Counted from the first letter of the stretch, positions 1 through 5,415 are shown. The stretch: DNA of 5,415 nt from Actinomycetota bacterium (GCA_005883175.1 VAYV01000213.1:1-5415), one strand, 5' to 3'. A program made the numbers and translations. Notes: a model not told the origin generated them from the letters alone.

Positions 1-49
1 ACGTATAGACGGAAGCAGCGAAGGAGCGCGTCCTCAATGACTCGTTCAT
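1..49 (-). CDS. Possible 5' end of a further leftward gene (very tentative)
   Basis: On the minus strand an ATG at 47-49 opens a frame that stays open to the window edge, 16 codons in all (reading MNESLRTRSFAASVYT). A GGGGGA run lies about five bases upstream and could act as a ribosome binding site. Sixteen open codons in GC-rich DNA are weak evidence, and I recognise no family. The ATG also lies inside the 33-53 hairpin. It is listed only because a gene downstream of serS would have to start about here. Confidence 0.15.
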   Translation of the reverse strand, partial: MNESLRTRSFAASVYT

Positions 50-119
50 TGGGTCCCCCAAGGGCTGTGAGCTAAGACCCACTAGCTGCGGGTCTTTGGC
101 CCAGTCTGTGGGGAGCGAC

Positions 120-160
120 AAAAAAGAGATATAGATAACGCGGTCTAGAACGCGACCGTT
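120..160 (-). terminator. Candidate factor-independent terminator of the DUF4446-pheA-serS cluster
   Basis: Read leftward, 49 nt past the serS stop, a hairpin forms from GGTC-containing arms at 154-158 and 141-145 (5 bp, 8-nt loop). An alternative pairing, AACG 137-140 with CGTT 157-160, adds to the stem across a 2-nt bulge. It is followed by a T-rich tract that ends in six Ts (120-125). The six Ts start about 15 nt after the stem, which is further than in a classical terminator, though the bases between are also T-rich. It is well placed to end serS transcription, but efficiency is uncertain. Confidence 0.4.
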
Positions 161-185
161 TCAGCACTAGACACGGGCGCCTGAC

Positions 186-217
186 CTACGCGCGATAGGC
201 TTGCTGAGCTACGCGCG
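186..217. repeat. Short direct repeat CTACGCGCG around the serS stop codon
   Basis: The 9-mer CTACGCGCG occurs at 186-194 and again at 209-217. Allowing for a CGCG insertion, both copies extend to a following GAT or GATA. On the minus strand each copy reads ATCGCGCG(CGCG)TAG, so both contain a TAG, and the rightward copy carries the actual serS stop. The repeat is short and low in complexity, so it may be slippage or chance. Confidence 0.4.
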
Positions 218-1392
218 CGCGATGCTGTCGAAACTCGTGTACGCTCTTAACACTTCCGGCACCAGGACGGAACCGTCCGCGCGCTGATTGTTTTCGAGGA
301 TCGCAGCGATATGCCGAGAGCTCGTCGCCGCAGTGCCGTTCAGCGTGTGCACGAACTCGGGGCCGTGATCCGTTCGGATGCGGCAGTTGAGGCGTCGCGC
401 TTGGTAGTCCGTCGTGTTCGAGCAGCTCGTCACTTCGCGGTATCGCTGCTGGCCCGGGAACCACGCCTCAAGATCGACCTTCTTCGCGGCGGGCGCACCG
501 AGCTCGCCGGCGCACACAGTGACGGCCCGATACGGAAGCTCGAGCGCGCGCAAGATCGACTCTTCGATCGCGATCAGCTTGTCGTGCTCTTCCCACGACC
601 CGGACGCGCTCACGAACGAGAACATCTCCACCTTCTCGAATTGGTGCAGTCGGAAGATGCCGCGCGTGTCCCGGCCGTGCGCTCCCGCTTCTCGCCGGAA
701 GCACGTCGACACACCCGCATAACGGATCGGCACCGAATCCGCGTCGAGCATCTCGCCGATATGCGCCGACGCCAAAGGCCCGTTCCTTCCATCGCCTCGC
801 GGCGCACCAAGACGGGCGGGACCATCGGCGTGAACCCATCCGCGAGCAAGAGGTCGAGCACGTAGCGGCTCAGCGACAACCACAGCAACGCGCCTGCGCC
901 TTTCAGATACGCGAACCGCGACCCCGAGGTGCGCGCGCCCCGCTCGACGTCGATGATGCCGAGCGCTTCGCCGATGTCGAGGTGATCCCTCGCCTCGAAG
1001 GCGAACTCCGTCGGCTCACCGACACGATACAGCTCAACGTTGTCGTCGTCGCTCGTTCCCGGCGGCACGCTCTCGTGTGGGATGTTCGGTATCTCGAGCA
1101 GCATGTGGCTGAGCTCCGCCGCCGCTGCGGCCTCCTCTGCTTCGAGCGCGGCGATCTCATCGGACAAGCTCTTCAGCCGTGCGAGCTCAGCGGTCTTCTC
1201 CGCGCCTTGCAACGCCGCGATGCGCTTGTCGCCCTGCTTCCGCTCCGCGCGCAGCTCGTCGATCCGTGCCTGCGCCGAGCGGCGGCGCGCGTCCGCCTCG
1301 AGGACGGCGTCGATCGGATACGAGCCGCCGCGCCGCGAGAGGGCAGCTCGAACGGCATCGGGATCTTCGCGGATCAGCTTGAGATCAAGCAC
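209..1392 (-). pseudogene. serS: Serine--tRNA ligase, disrupted by an internal deletion with frameshift
   Basis: Seryl-tRNA synthetase charges tRNA(Ser) with serine in the cytoplasm. Translation would begin at GTG 1390-1392 (MLDLKLIREDP), with GGAG 7 nt upstream. The first frame covers about 205 residues: the tRNA-binding coiled-coil arm (about residues 30-105, Ala/Glu/Arg-rich heptads), then motif 1 (DGFTPMVPPVLV) up to REAMEGTG at 778. Homology resumes in another frame as PLASAHIGEMLDADSVPIRY and continues through motif 2 (STCFRREAG, then HQFEKVEMFSF) and motif 3 (TSSRHIAAILENNQ with its Arg) to a TAG at 209-211. The two parts add up to 394 residues, against about 420 for the family. About 25 residues are missing between GTG and PLAS, including the TxE loop that binds serine, and 1184 nt is not a multiple of three. 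Ribosomal frameshifting could not restore the lost residues. The gene is normally essential, so this is either a sequence or assembly error or a decayed copy with another serS elsewhere. Confidence 0.9.
765..790 (-). other. Deletion junction inside serS
   Basis: The frame encoding EAMEGTG ends at 778 and the frame encoding PLASAHIGEM begins at 778-776, so the break lies within a few bases of 777-778. Family members have about 25 residues between these blocks, roughly of the form FxPxxxxxxYxxxxxDLYLxGTSEV. The missing length must be 3n+1 nt; 76 nt would restore a typical protein of 419 residues. No obvious duplicated sequence remains, as expected if a deletion had occurred between short direct repeats. 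Confidence 0.8.
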
Positions 1393-2212
1393 CGGGATGC
1401 TCCGCGCGCGGGTACGACCCCAACACCTTCACCTCGAGGATCTTGGTGCGAAGCGATTCGATCGCGTACTGGACCGGCGGCTCGTCGGCGTGGCCTTCCA
1501 TGTCGATGAAGAAGCAGTACTCACCGAGGCGCTCCTTGGTCGGCCTGCTCTCGAGCTTCGTCAAGTTGATCTGCCGGTCGCTGAACTCGTGCAAGATCGC
1601 AAGCAGCGACCCGGGCCGGTCCTTCTCGATGAAGCAGACGACGCTGGTCTTGTCGGCGCCGGTCGACGCGGCACGCTCCTTCCCCAGAAGCACGAAACGC
1701 GTCGCGTTCTCGGGCCGGTCTTCGATATCGGCGGCAAGCACCGAGAGGCCGTAGAGCTTCCCGGCCAGCTCCGTTCCGATCGCTGCCCAGGCCAGGTCGC
1801 CCAGCGCAGCCACGTCGCGTGCCGCCTCCGCGGTCGAGTTCGCCGCGTGCACGCGTGCGCTCGGCACCGCGCGCGCGAGGTACTCGCGGCACTGCGCCGT
1901 TGCGTGCGGGTGTGACGAGATGTCGGTGATCAGATCGAGTGAGGTTCCCGCCACGCCGAGGATCGCGTGCCGGATCGGCCGGATGACCTCCGCGCAGATC
2001 TGGATGCGGTCTCCGAACGCAAGAGCGTCGAGCGTGATGTTCACCGAGCCCTCGATCGAGTTCTCGATCGGCACGAGGCCGGCCGCGGCTTCACCGAGCG
2101 CGACCGCGTCTACTACGTCGGGCACCGTACCGAGCGGGACCAGCTCTGCACCTTCGGCCTGAGGCAGAGAGAGCAACGCCTCCTCCGTGAAGGTCCCGGG
2201 CGGGCCCAAGTA
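1385..2212 (-). CDS. pheA: Prephenate dehydratase, start codon apparently lost
   Basis: Prephenate dehydratase decarboxylates and dehydrates prephenate to phenylpyruvate, the penultimate step of L-phenylalanine synthesis. Homology begins at YLGPPGTFTEEALL (codon 2210-2212) and runs 275 residues to TGA 1385-1387, the usual length of a monofunctional enzyme. Counting from that Tyr, visible motifs are PIENSIEGSV (48-57), ISSHPHATAQC (98-108), the catalytic NATRF (169-173), and a C-terminal ACT domain with RPGSLLAIL (199-207) and the phenylalanine-binding ESRP (221-224). Feedback inhibition by phenylalanine is therefore expected. No chorismate mutase domain is present. No sensible start exists: the frame stays open upstream, but there it reads the DUF4446 gene out of frame (Arg/Ser-rich). 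The nearest in-frame ATG/GTG codons (2336-2338 and 2318-2320) lie inside that gene. TTG 2207-2209 is possible but has no ribosome binding site and would cut into the first strand. It overlaps serS by 8 nt. Confidence 0.92.
   Translation of the reverse strand, partial: YLGPPGTFTEEALLSLPQAEGAELVPLGTVPDVVDAVALGEAAAGLVPIENSIEGSVNITLDALAFGDRIQICAEVIRPIRHAILGVAGTSLDLITDISSHPHATAQCREYLARAVPSARVHAANSTAEAARDVAALGDLAWAAIGTELAGKLYGLSVLAADIEDRPENATRFVLLGKERAASTGADKTSVVCFIEKDRPGSLLAILHEFSDRQINLTKLESRPTKERLGEYCFFIDMEGHADEPPVQYAIESLRTKILEVKVLGSYPRAEHPGA
1400..1403 (-). promoter_or_regulatory. Ribosome binding site of serS, inside the pheA end
   Basis: On the minus strand GGAG lies 7 nt before the GTG at 1390-1392. 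It supports GTG as the serS start in place of any downstream codon. It sits within the last codons of pheA, and pheA's TGA (1385-1387) lies 8 nt into serS, which suggests translational coupling of the two genes. Confidence 0.65.
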
Positions 2213-2606
2213 CGACGGGCTTAGCGTAGATCCGAGTCTCGTTGCGGCCGTTGATCGACGAGAGCACGACGCCGCTCCCCTCCTTGTCGAGCATCGCGAC
2301 CGCGAACGACAGCATCCCACCGAGGTCTTCGAACGCATCGAAGCGAACGATGCCGACCCGCTGGACGGCGAGCGCCACGGCGTCCTGAAGCGCGATCGTC
2401 TCCTCGCGCAAGCCGGCCAGCTCCAGCGCGAGCGTCTCGGGCTCCTCGGTCCTGCCGCCGTGCTGCGATCGAGGCGCGGCCGGACGGCCGCGCAAGGCAC
2501 GCCGCATACGGCGAACGCGCCTTCCCAGCACCAGCACGAGCACGAGCGCCACGACTGCAACGGCAGCCGCGGCGATCGAGATGATGCTGAGGGTGTCCCG
2601 ACTCAC
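2091..2606 (-). CDS. DUF4446 family membrane-anchored protein, C-terminus apparently lost
   Basis: This is a protein of unknown function. I chose GTG 2604-2606 as start; a longer version from ATG 2670-2672 would run into the divergent larB gene. Residues about 5-28 form one hydrophobic helix (IISIAAAAVAVVALVLVLVL) followed by Arg-rich GRRVRRMRRALRG, so an N-terminal anchor with the rest in the cytoplasm is likely. A short Glu/Leu-rich helix (about 53-80) precedes the DUF4446 core: VQRVGIVRFDAFEDLGG (81-97), SFAVAMLDKEGSGVVLSSING (100-120) and RIYAKPVV (125-132). Family members continue with a GxSxYxLSxEExxAI-type tail. Here the match stops at about 2212, and the remaining about 40 codons to the stop at 2091 are simply pheA read in another frame (Gly/Arg/Ala-rich). 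So 2212-2606 is true coding sequence and 2091-2211 probably is not. It is the first gene of the leftward cluster. Confidence 0.75.
   Translation of the reverse strand: MSRDTLSIISIAAAAVAVVALVLVLVLGRRVRRMRRALRGRPAAPRSQHGGRTEEPETLALELAGLREETIALQDAVALAVQRVGIVRFDAFEDLGGMLSFAVAMLDKEGSGVVLSSINGRNETRIYAKPVVLGPARDLHGGGVALSASGRRCRAGPARYGARRSRRGRAR
2205..2220 (-). other. Deletion junction between DUF4446 and pheA
   Basis: On the minus strand the codons for the DUF4446 block IYAKPVV end at about 2211-2216, while pheA homology starts with Tyr at 2212-2210 in a different frame. The expected DUF4446 tail of roughly 20-30 residues, its stop codon, and the pheA ribosome binding site and start codon are all absent. 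Two unrelated conserved domains abut in different frames with no spare bases, which is best explained by a deletion. Confidence 0.65.
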
Positions 2607-2629
2607 AGCGGGGGCTAGGATATCGCCCC
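2607..2629. promoter_or_regulatory. Divergent 23-bp spacer with a GC-rich dyad and possible overlapping -10 boxes
   Basis: The start codons of larB (2630) and DUF4446 (2606) face away from each other across 23 bp. The spacer has a perfect inverted repeat, GGGGC 2611-2615 and GCCCC 2625-2629, with a 9-nt interval containing the palindrome GATATC (2619-2624). TAGGAT (2616-2621, plus) and TATCCT (2622-2617, minus) each match four of six -10 consensus bases and overlap. Either would place the transcription start within a few bases of its GTG, giving leaderless or nearly leaderless mRNAs. No good -35 is visible on either side. AGGA 2617-2620 could instead be the larB ribosome binding site (9-nt spacing). 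The promoter reading is inference. Confidence 0.35.
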
Positions 2630-3382
2630 GTGGATGCCGAACGACTCGCTGCGCTCCTCGACGCGGTTGCACGCGGCGACGTCACTCCGATCGAAGCGGG
2701 GGAATTCATCTCACGGCTTCCGGTGAGCGACCTTGACTTCGCTCGCATCGATACGCATCGCGAGCTCCGCACCGGCCTGCCGGAGGTCATCTACTGTCCG
2801 GGCAAAACGCCGGGGCAGGTGCGATCGATCGCGATCGCGATGCTCGCCAACCCCGGCGGCGCGCTGGTCGCGACGCGCGCCGACCCCGAGCACTTCGCAG
2901 CCGTGCACGACCTCTCCGACGGCATCCGCTACGACGAGATCGGGCGCACGATCGTTCTGCGCGCGGCGTCCGGCGCGCCGATCGGCCTCGTCGCCGTCGT
3001 CACCGCCGGCACGGCCGACCTCCCCGTCGCGCACGAGGCGATGGCCGTCGCCGAAGCGCTCGGCGCGAAGGTCGAGCGCATCGCGGACATCGGCGTCGCC
3101 GGCCTCCATCGCACGCTCGCCGCGCAATCCGACCTGCGCGCGGCCGACGTTCTGATCGTCGTCGCCGGGATGGAGGGCGCGCTTCCAAGCGTCATCGCCG
3201 GCCTCGTGTCGTCCCCGGTCATCGCCGTCCCGACGAGCGTCGGGTACGGGGCGTCGTTCGGCGGCCTCGCGGCCCTCCTCGCGATGCTCAACTCGTGCGC
3301 GCCGGGCATCGCCGTCGTCAACATCGACAACGGCTTCGGAGCAGCCGCGCTCGCCGCGCGCATCCTGAAGATGAAATCGTGA
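2630..3382 (+). CDS. larB: Nickel-pincer nucleotide cofactor biosynthesis protein LarB
   Basis: LarB carboxylates the pyridinium ring of nicotinic acid adenine dinucleotide and hydrolyses its phosphoanhydride. It yields pyridinium-3,5-biscarboxylic acid mononucleotide and AMP, the first step to the nickel-pincer cofactor of lactate racemase. The protein has 250 residues, normal for the family, starting at GTG 2630 (MDAERLAALLDAVARGDVTP). The N-terminal part contains RIDTHRELRTGLPEVIYCPGKTPGQV (about residues 39-64). The C-terminal PurE/AIR-carboxylase-like domain contains VTAGTADLPVAHEA, ADVLIVVAGMEGALPSVIAG, VPTSVGYG and MLNSCAPGIAVVNIDNGFGAA. Cys223 in NSCAPG corresponds to the cysteine that forms a covalent adduct with the substrate in characterised LarB. 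Its stop overlaps larC by 4 nt, so the two are co-translated. The gene appears intact. Confidence 0.95.
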   Translation: MDAERLAALLDAVARGDVTPIEAGEFISRLPVSDLDFARIDTHRELRTGLPEVIYCPGKTPGQVRSIAIAMLANPGGALVATRADPEHFAAVHDLSDGIRYDEIGRTIVLRAASGAPIGLVAVVTAGTADLPVAHEAMAVAEALGAKVERIADIGVAGLHRTLAAQSDLRAADVLIVVAGMEGALPSVIAGLVSSPVIAVPTSVGYGASFGGLAALLAMLNSCAPGIAVVNIDNGFGAAALAARILKMKS

Positions 3383-4578
3383 CCACGCTCGGGTACTTCG
3401 ACTGTTTCAGCGGCATCGCCGGGGACATGGTGCTCGGTGCGCTGGTCGACGCCGGTGTTCCGTTCGAAGCGCTCGAGCAGCCGCTCGGAAAGCTTCAGAT
3501 CCAAGGGTTGGAGCTGGAGGCGACGCGCGTCGAGCGGCTCGGGATCCGGGCGACGGCCGTCCGCGTGCGCGGCGAGAACGCCGGCATCTTCCGCAACTAC
3601 TTCAGCGTCCGGTCGATGATCGAGAACGCCGAGCTTCCCGAGCGAGCGCGCGAGATGGCGCTTTCGATCTACCGGCGCCTCGCGGAAGCGGAAGCGACGG
3701 TGCACGGAACCGACGTCGGCCACGTCCCGTTCCACGAGCTCGGCTCGGCCGACACGATCATCGACGTTGTCGGAACCGCGCTCGGGCTGGTCTACCTCGG
3801 CATCGATCGCATCTACGCTTCGCCGGTCGCGACCGGCATGGGGATGATGCGCACAGACCACGGCATGCTCCCGATTCCCGGTCCGGTCGTGATCGAGCTG
3901 CTGCGGCGCGCGCCGCTGTACTCGCAAGGCGTCCCGTACGAGCTGACGACGCCGACCGGCGCTGCGATCCTCGCGGCAACCGTCGAGTCCTACGGCGACA
4001 TCCCGCCGATGCGGGTCGCGGCGGTCGGATATGGAGCCGGGACGCGCGAGCTCGAGATCCCCAACGTGGTACGGCTGCTCGTCGGCGAGCCGGCGACCGA
4101 AGAGGACCTGTTCGGTCCCCTCCCGGCCGTGCTCTTGGAAACGAATATCGACGACATGAACCCGGAGCTCTACGAGTACGTGATCGAGCGCCTCTTCGGC
4201 GCCGGCGCGCAGGACGCATGGGTGACGCCGATCGTGATGAAGCGCGGGCGTCCGGCAGCGACGCTGTCGGTGCTTTGCGACGCAGGTGCCGAGCGGCCCG
4301 TGCGCGACGTGATCTTCGCGGAGACGACGACGCTCGGTGTGCGGCGTCGCGTGGTCGAAAAGTGGACGATGCCGCGCGAGTTCGTCACCGTGGAGGTCGC
4401 CGGCGGCGCGATTCGCGTGAAGGTCGGACGTGGGGCGGCCGGCGTCGCCGGCATCTCTCCCGAGTACTCCGACTGCGCGCAGGTCGCGCGCGACTCAGGC
4501 CGTCCGCTGAAGGATGTCTACGCCGAAGCGCAGGCGGCCGCGCGAAGGACGCTCGAACAACAAGCGAACGAGCGCTAA
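3379..4578 (+). CDS. larC: Nickel-pincer cofactor biosynthesis nickel insertase LarC
   Basis: LarC (DUF111 family) is the CTP-dependent cyclometallase that inserts nickel into the pincer nucleotide, the last step of cofactor synthesis. I start it at GTG 3379-3381, in the GTGA overlap with the larB stop; a longer frame from ATG 3295 would only re-read larB. The 399-residue protein is of full length. Landmarks are YFDCFSGIAGDMVLGALVDAG (about 6-26), EATVHGTDVGHVPFHELGSADTIIDVVG, PVATGMGMM, HGMLPIPGP, ELTTPTGAAIL, VGYGAGTRELEIPNVVRLL, then the C-terminal LLETNIDDMNPELYEYV, WVTPIVMKRGRPA, TTTLGVRRR, and PEYSDCAQVA. It is a single frame, unlike the larC1/larC2 arrangement of Lactiplantibacillus plantarum, which needs ribosomal frameshifting. 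The His-rich stretch many homologues have after about residue 70 is absent (IFRNYFSVRSMIE stands there). The stop TAA overlaps the convergent dehydrogenase stop. Confidence 0.95.
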   Translation: MTTLGYFDCFSGIAGDMVLGALVDAGVPFEALEQPLGKLQIQGLELEATRVERLGIRATAVRVRGENAGIFRNYFSVRSMIENAELPERAREMALSIYRRLAEAEATVHGTDVGHVPFHELGSADTIIDVVGTALGLVYLGIDRIYASPVATGMGMMRTDHGMLPIPGPVVIELLRRAPLYSQGVPYELTTPTGAAILAATVESYGDIPPMRVAAVGYGAGTRELEIPNVVRLLVGEPATEEDLFGPLPAVLLETNIDDMNPELYEYVIERLFGAGAQDAWVTPIVMKRGRPAATLSVLCDAGAERPVRDVIFAETTTLGVRRRVVEKWTMPREFVTVEVAGGAIRVKVGRGAAGVAGISPEYSDCAQVARDSGRPLKDVYAEAQAAARRTLEQQANER

Positions 4579-5415
4579 GGCGTCAAGACCACGCGGATCG
4601 GGTCGCCGCGCTTCTCTCGCAGGATCGCAACGCCTTCTTCGGCCTGCTCGAACGGAAGGCGCGCGCTGATCGAACCGCTCACGTCGAGCCGGCCGCTGGC
4701 CACCAGGCCGACCAGCGTTTCCAGGTGCGCGCGCTGATAGCCCATCACGCTCAGCAGCTTGTTGCGCATGACGGCGAAGAGCGCGCTCGGGCCGAGGTGG
4801 ATCCGATCGCCGCTGACGCCGGTGATCACCGCGCGCCCGTCGATCGCGAGCGACGCGACCGCTTGCTTCAAGACCGAGTTCGCGCCGACGAAATCGATCG
4901 CGAGGTCGACACCTTCGCCGGCGGTCGCTTCCTTGATCGCATCGGACGGTTTCTGCACTGCGGGATCGATTGTGATGTCGGCGCCCAGGCGCTTCGCGCG
5001 CTCGCGCGCGGCAGGACTGGTGTCCACCGCAGCGACGAACGATGCGCCGCCCAGGCGCGCGAGCATCACACCGTGCGTCCCGAGACCGCCGACGCCGAAG
5101 ACGGCGACGCGTTCACCGGGACGTAACGCCCCCGTATCGAGGACCGCGTTGAACGGAGTGCCGACCGCGTCGCACAGGATCGCGGCTTGTTCCAACGGCA
5201 CCGACTCGGGCACGCGCACGAGCGCTTCCTGGGGCATGGCGACGTACTCGGCCCAGCCGCCGTCGAACTCGATCCCCATGTTCGCCGGCATCATGCAGCG
5301 CTCGATCGGATCGCCGTTCCGGCACCGCGAGCAAACGCCGCACCGCTTGCCGGGAAAGATCGCGACGCGATCGCCCTCGTGCCATGCGTCGACGCCCGGG
5401 CCGACTTTCGTGATC
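4575..5415 (-). CDS. Zinc-dependent medium-chain alcohol dehydrogenase, N-terminus outside the window
   Basis: This is an NAD(P)-dependent dehydrogenase of the zinc MDR superfamily; the substrate cannot be told from sequence. The frame is open to the window edge (first full codon 5412-5414, reading ITKVGPGVDAWHEGDRVAIFP), and 279 residues are present out of an expected about 340. The missing N-terminus would hold the first catalytic zinc ligands (Cys and GHE). Visible features: a structural zinc site with four Cys in CGVCSRC...C (spacing 2, 2 and 8), DGGWAEYV, LCDAVGTPFNAVL with Asp at the usual third catalytic-zinc position, and the Rossmann motif VFGVGGLGTHGV followed by AAVDTSPAARERAKRLGA. 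It ends FEQAEEGVAILREKRGDPIRVVL before TAG 4575-4577. An internal ATG at 5292-5294 is not the start, since the zinc site lies before it. It is convergent with larC, so no operon link to nickel cofactor synthesis is implied. Confidence 0.9.
   Translation of the reverse strand, partial: ITKVGPGVDAWHEGDRVAIFPGKRCGVCSRCRNGDPIERCMMPANMGIEFDGGWAEYVAMPQEALVRVPESVPLEQAAILCDAVGTPFNAVLDTGALRPGERVAVFGVGGLGTHGVMLARLGGASFVAAVDTSPAARERAKRLGADITIDPAVQKPSDAIKEATAGEGVDLAIDFVGANSVLKQAVASLAIDGRAVITGVSGDRIHLGPSALFAVMRNKLLSVMGYQRAHLETLVGLVASGRLDVSGSISARLPFEQAEEGVAILREKRGDPIRVVLTP

Larger units (their letters stand above)
1..208. other. Structured, relatively AT-rich region downstream of serS with no convincing gene
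   Basis: No reading frame here resembles a known protein. The stretch 119-150 is clearly richer in A and T than the flanking genes. Three hairpins follow one another. The first is at 33-53 (a 6-bp perfect core CAATGA/TCATTG). The second is a long nested hairpin at 54-114: outer stem 54-60 with 107-114, middle stem GGGC 62-65 with GCCC 99-102, and a perfect 7-bp inner stem AAGACCC 74-80 with GGGTCTT 90-96. The third is at about 137-160. This could be a structured RNA, a pair of terminators, or the edge of a mobile element. I found no tRNA T-arm, no SRP Alu or tmRNA signature, and no integron attC core. Function unknown. Confidence 0.5.

Noticed and set aside
11..28. GGAAGCAGCGAAGG resembling the conserved domain of bacterial SRP RNA
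   Set aside because: The partner strand with AGGTC and the rest of the conserved apical loop is not present, so the likeness is only a few bases.
120..140. Possible plus-strand promoter from the TATAGAT-like sequence
   Set aside because: There is no -35 partner and no plus-strand gene follows, since serS and pheA are on the other strand. The A-rich tract fits a minus-strand terminator better.
137..160. tRNA-like stem near GGTCTAGAACGCGACC, considered because tRNA-Ser genes can lie beside serS
   Set aside because: There is no TTCRA loop, no acceptor stem pairing at the right distance and no anticodon arm on either strand.
1040..1915. Long plus-strand open frame antisense to serS and pheA
   Set aside because: The translation is low-complexity Arg/Ser/Ala sequence with no family resemblance. 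The opposite strand carries clear SerRS and prephenate dehydratase motifs.
2213..2560. N-terminal extension of PheA reading upstream to 2560
   Set aside because: The extra 116 residues are Arg/Ser/Cys-rich and are the DUF4446 gene read out of frame, so this is not a fused regulatory domain.
2821..2840. GCGATCGC palindrome and GATCG repeats resembling the cyanobacterial HIP1 motif
   Set aside because: It falls in larB codons for RSIAIAM and occurs once. Arg-Ser-Ile-Ala codon choice in GC-rich DNA explains it.
2929..3927. Long open frame on the minus strand (332 codons) antisense to larB and larC
   Set aside because: Its product is Arg/Asp/Ala-rich with no recognisable domain, and it lies opposite two well-conserved genes. 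Long antisense frames are expected in GC-rich coding DNA.
4218..5126. Plus-strand open frame across the end of larC and antisense to the dehydrogenase
   Set aside because: It is Arg/Asp/Ala-rich without motifs, and it is explained by larC in another frame and the reverse strand of the dehydrogenase.

Overview
This window comes from a high-GC bacterium. The coding sequence is rich in GCG, CGC and GATCG-type codons, and four of the five initiation codons that can be proposed are GTG. No gene here fixes the phylum. A DUF4446 gene directly upstream of pheA and serS would fit a Bacillota, Actinomycetota, Chloroflexota or candidate-phylum lineage, but that is only a suggestion.

Layout. Positions 1-208 hold no convincing gene. 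They are less GC-rich than the rest, form three consecutive predicted hairpins, and include a probable terminator for the leftward genes. Positions 209-2606 hold a leftward (minus-strand) cluster, in transcription order: a membrane-anchored DUF4446 protein, prephenate dehydratase (pheA) and seryl-tRNA synthetase (serS). pheA and serS overlap by 8 nt. A gap of only 23 bp (2607-2629) separates this cluster from the rightward pair larB-larC (2630-4578), which overlap by 4 nt. LarB and LarC make the nickel-pincer nucleotide cofactor of the lactate racemase (LarA) superfamily: LarB carboxylates and hydrolyses nicotinic acid adenine dinucleotide, and LarC inserts nickel. LarE, the sulfur-inserting enzyme, and LarA are not in the window. 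From the right edge, a zinc-dependent medium-chain alcohol dehydrogenase runs leftward, and its stop codon overlaps the larC stop codon.

The main anomaly is a pair of apparent internal deletions in the leftward cluster. serS switches frame near 777-778 and lacks about 25 residues there, including the TxE serine-binding loop. Near 2212 the DUF4446 reading frame stops matching its family in mid-domain and runs straight into pheA in another frame, so the DUF4446 C-terminus, any intergenic gap and the pheA start codon are all missing. The neighbouring larB, larC and dehydrogenase genes look intact. The two lesions may be assembly or sequencing errors, or real decay. No defence system, CRISPR array, transposase, rRNA or tRNA gene could be supported.
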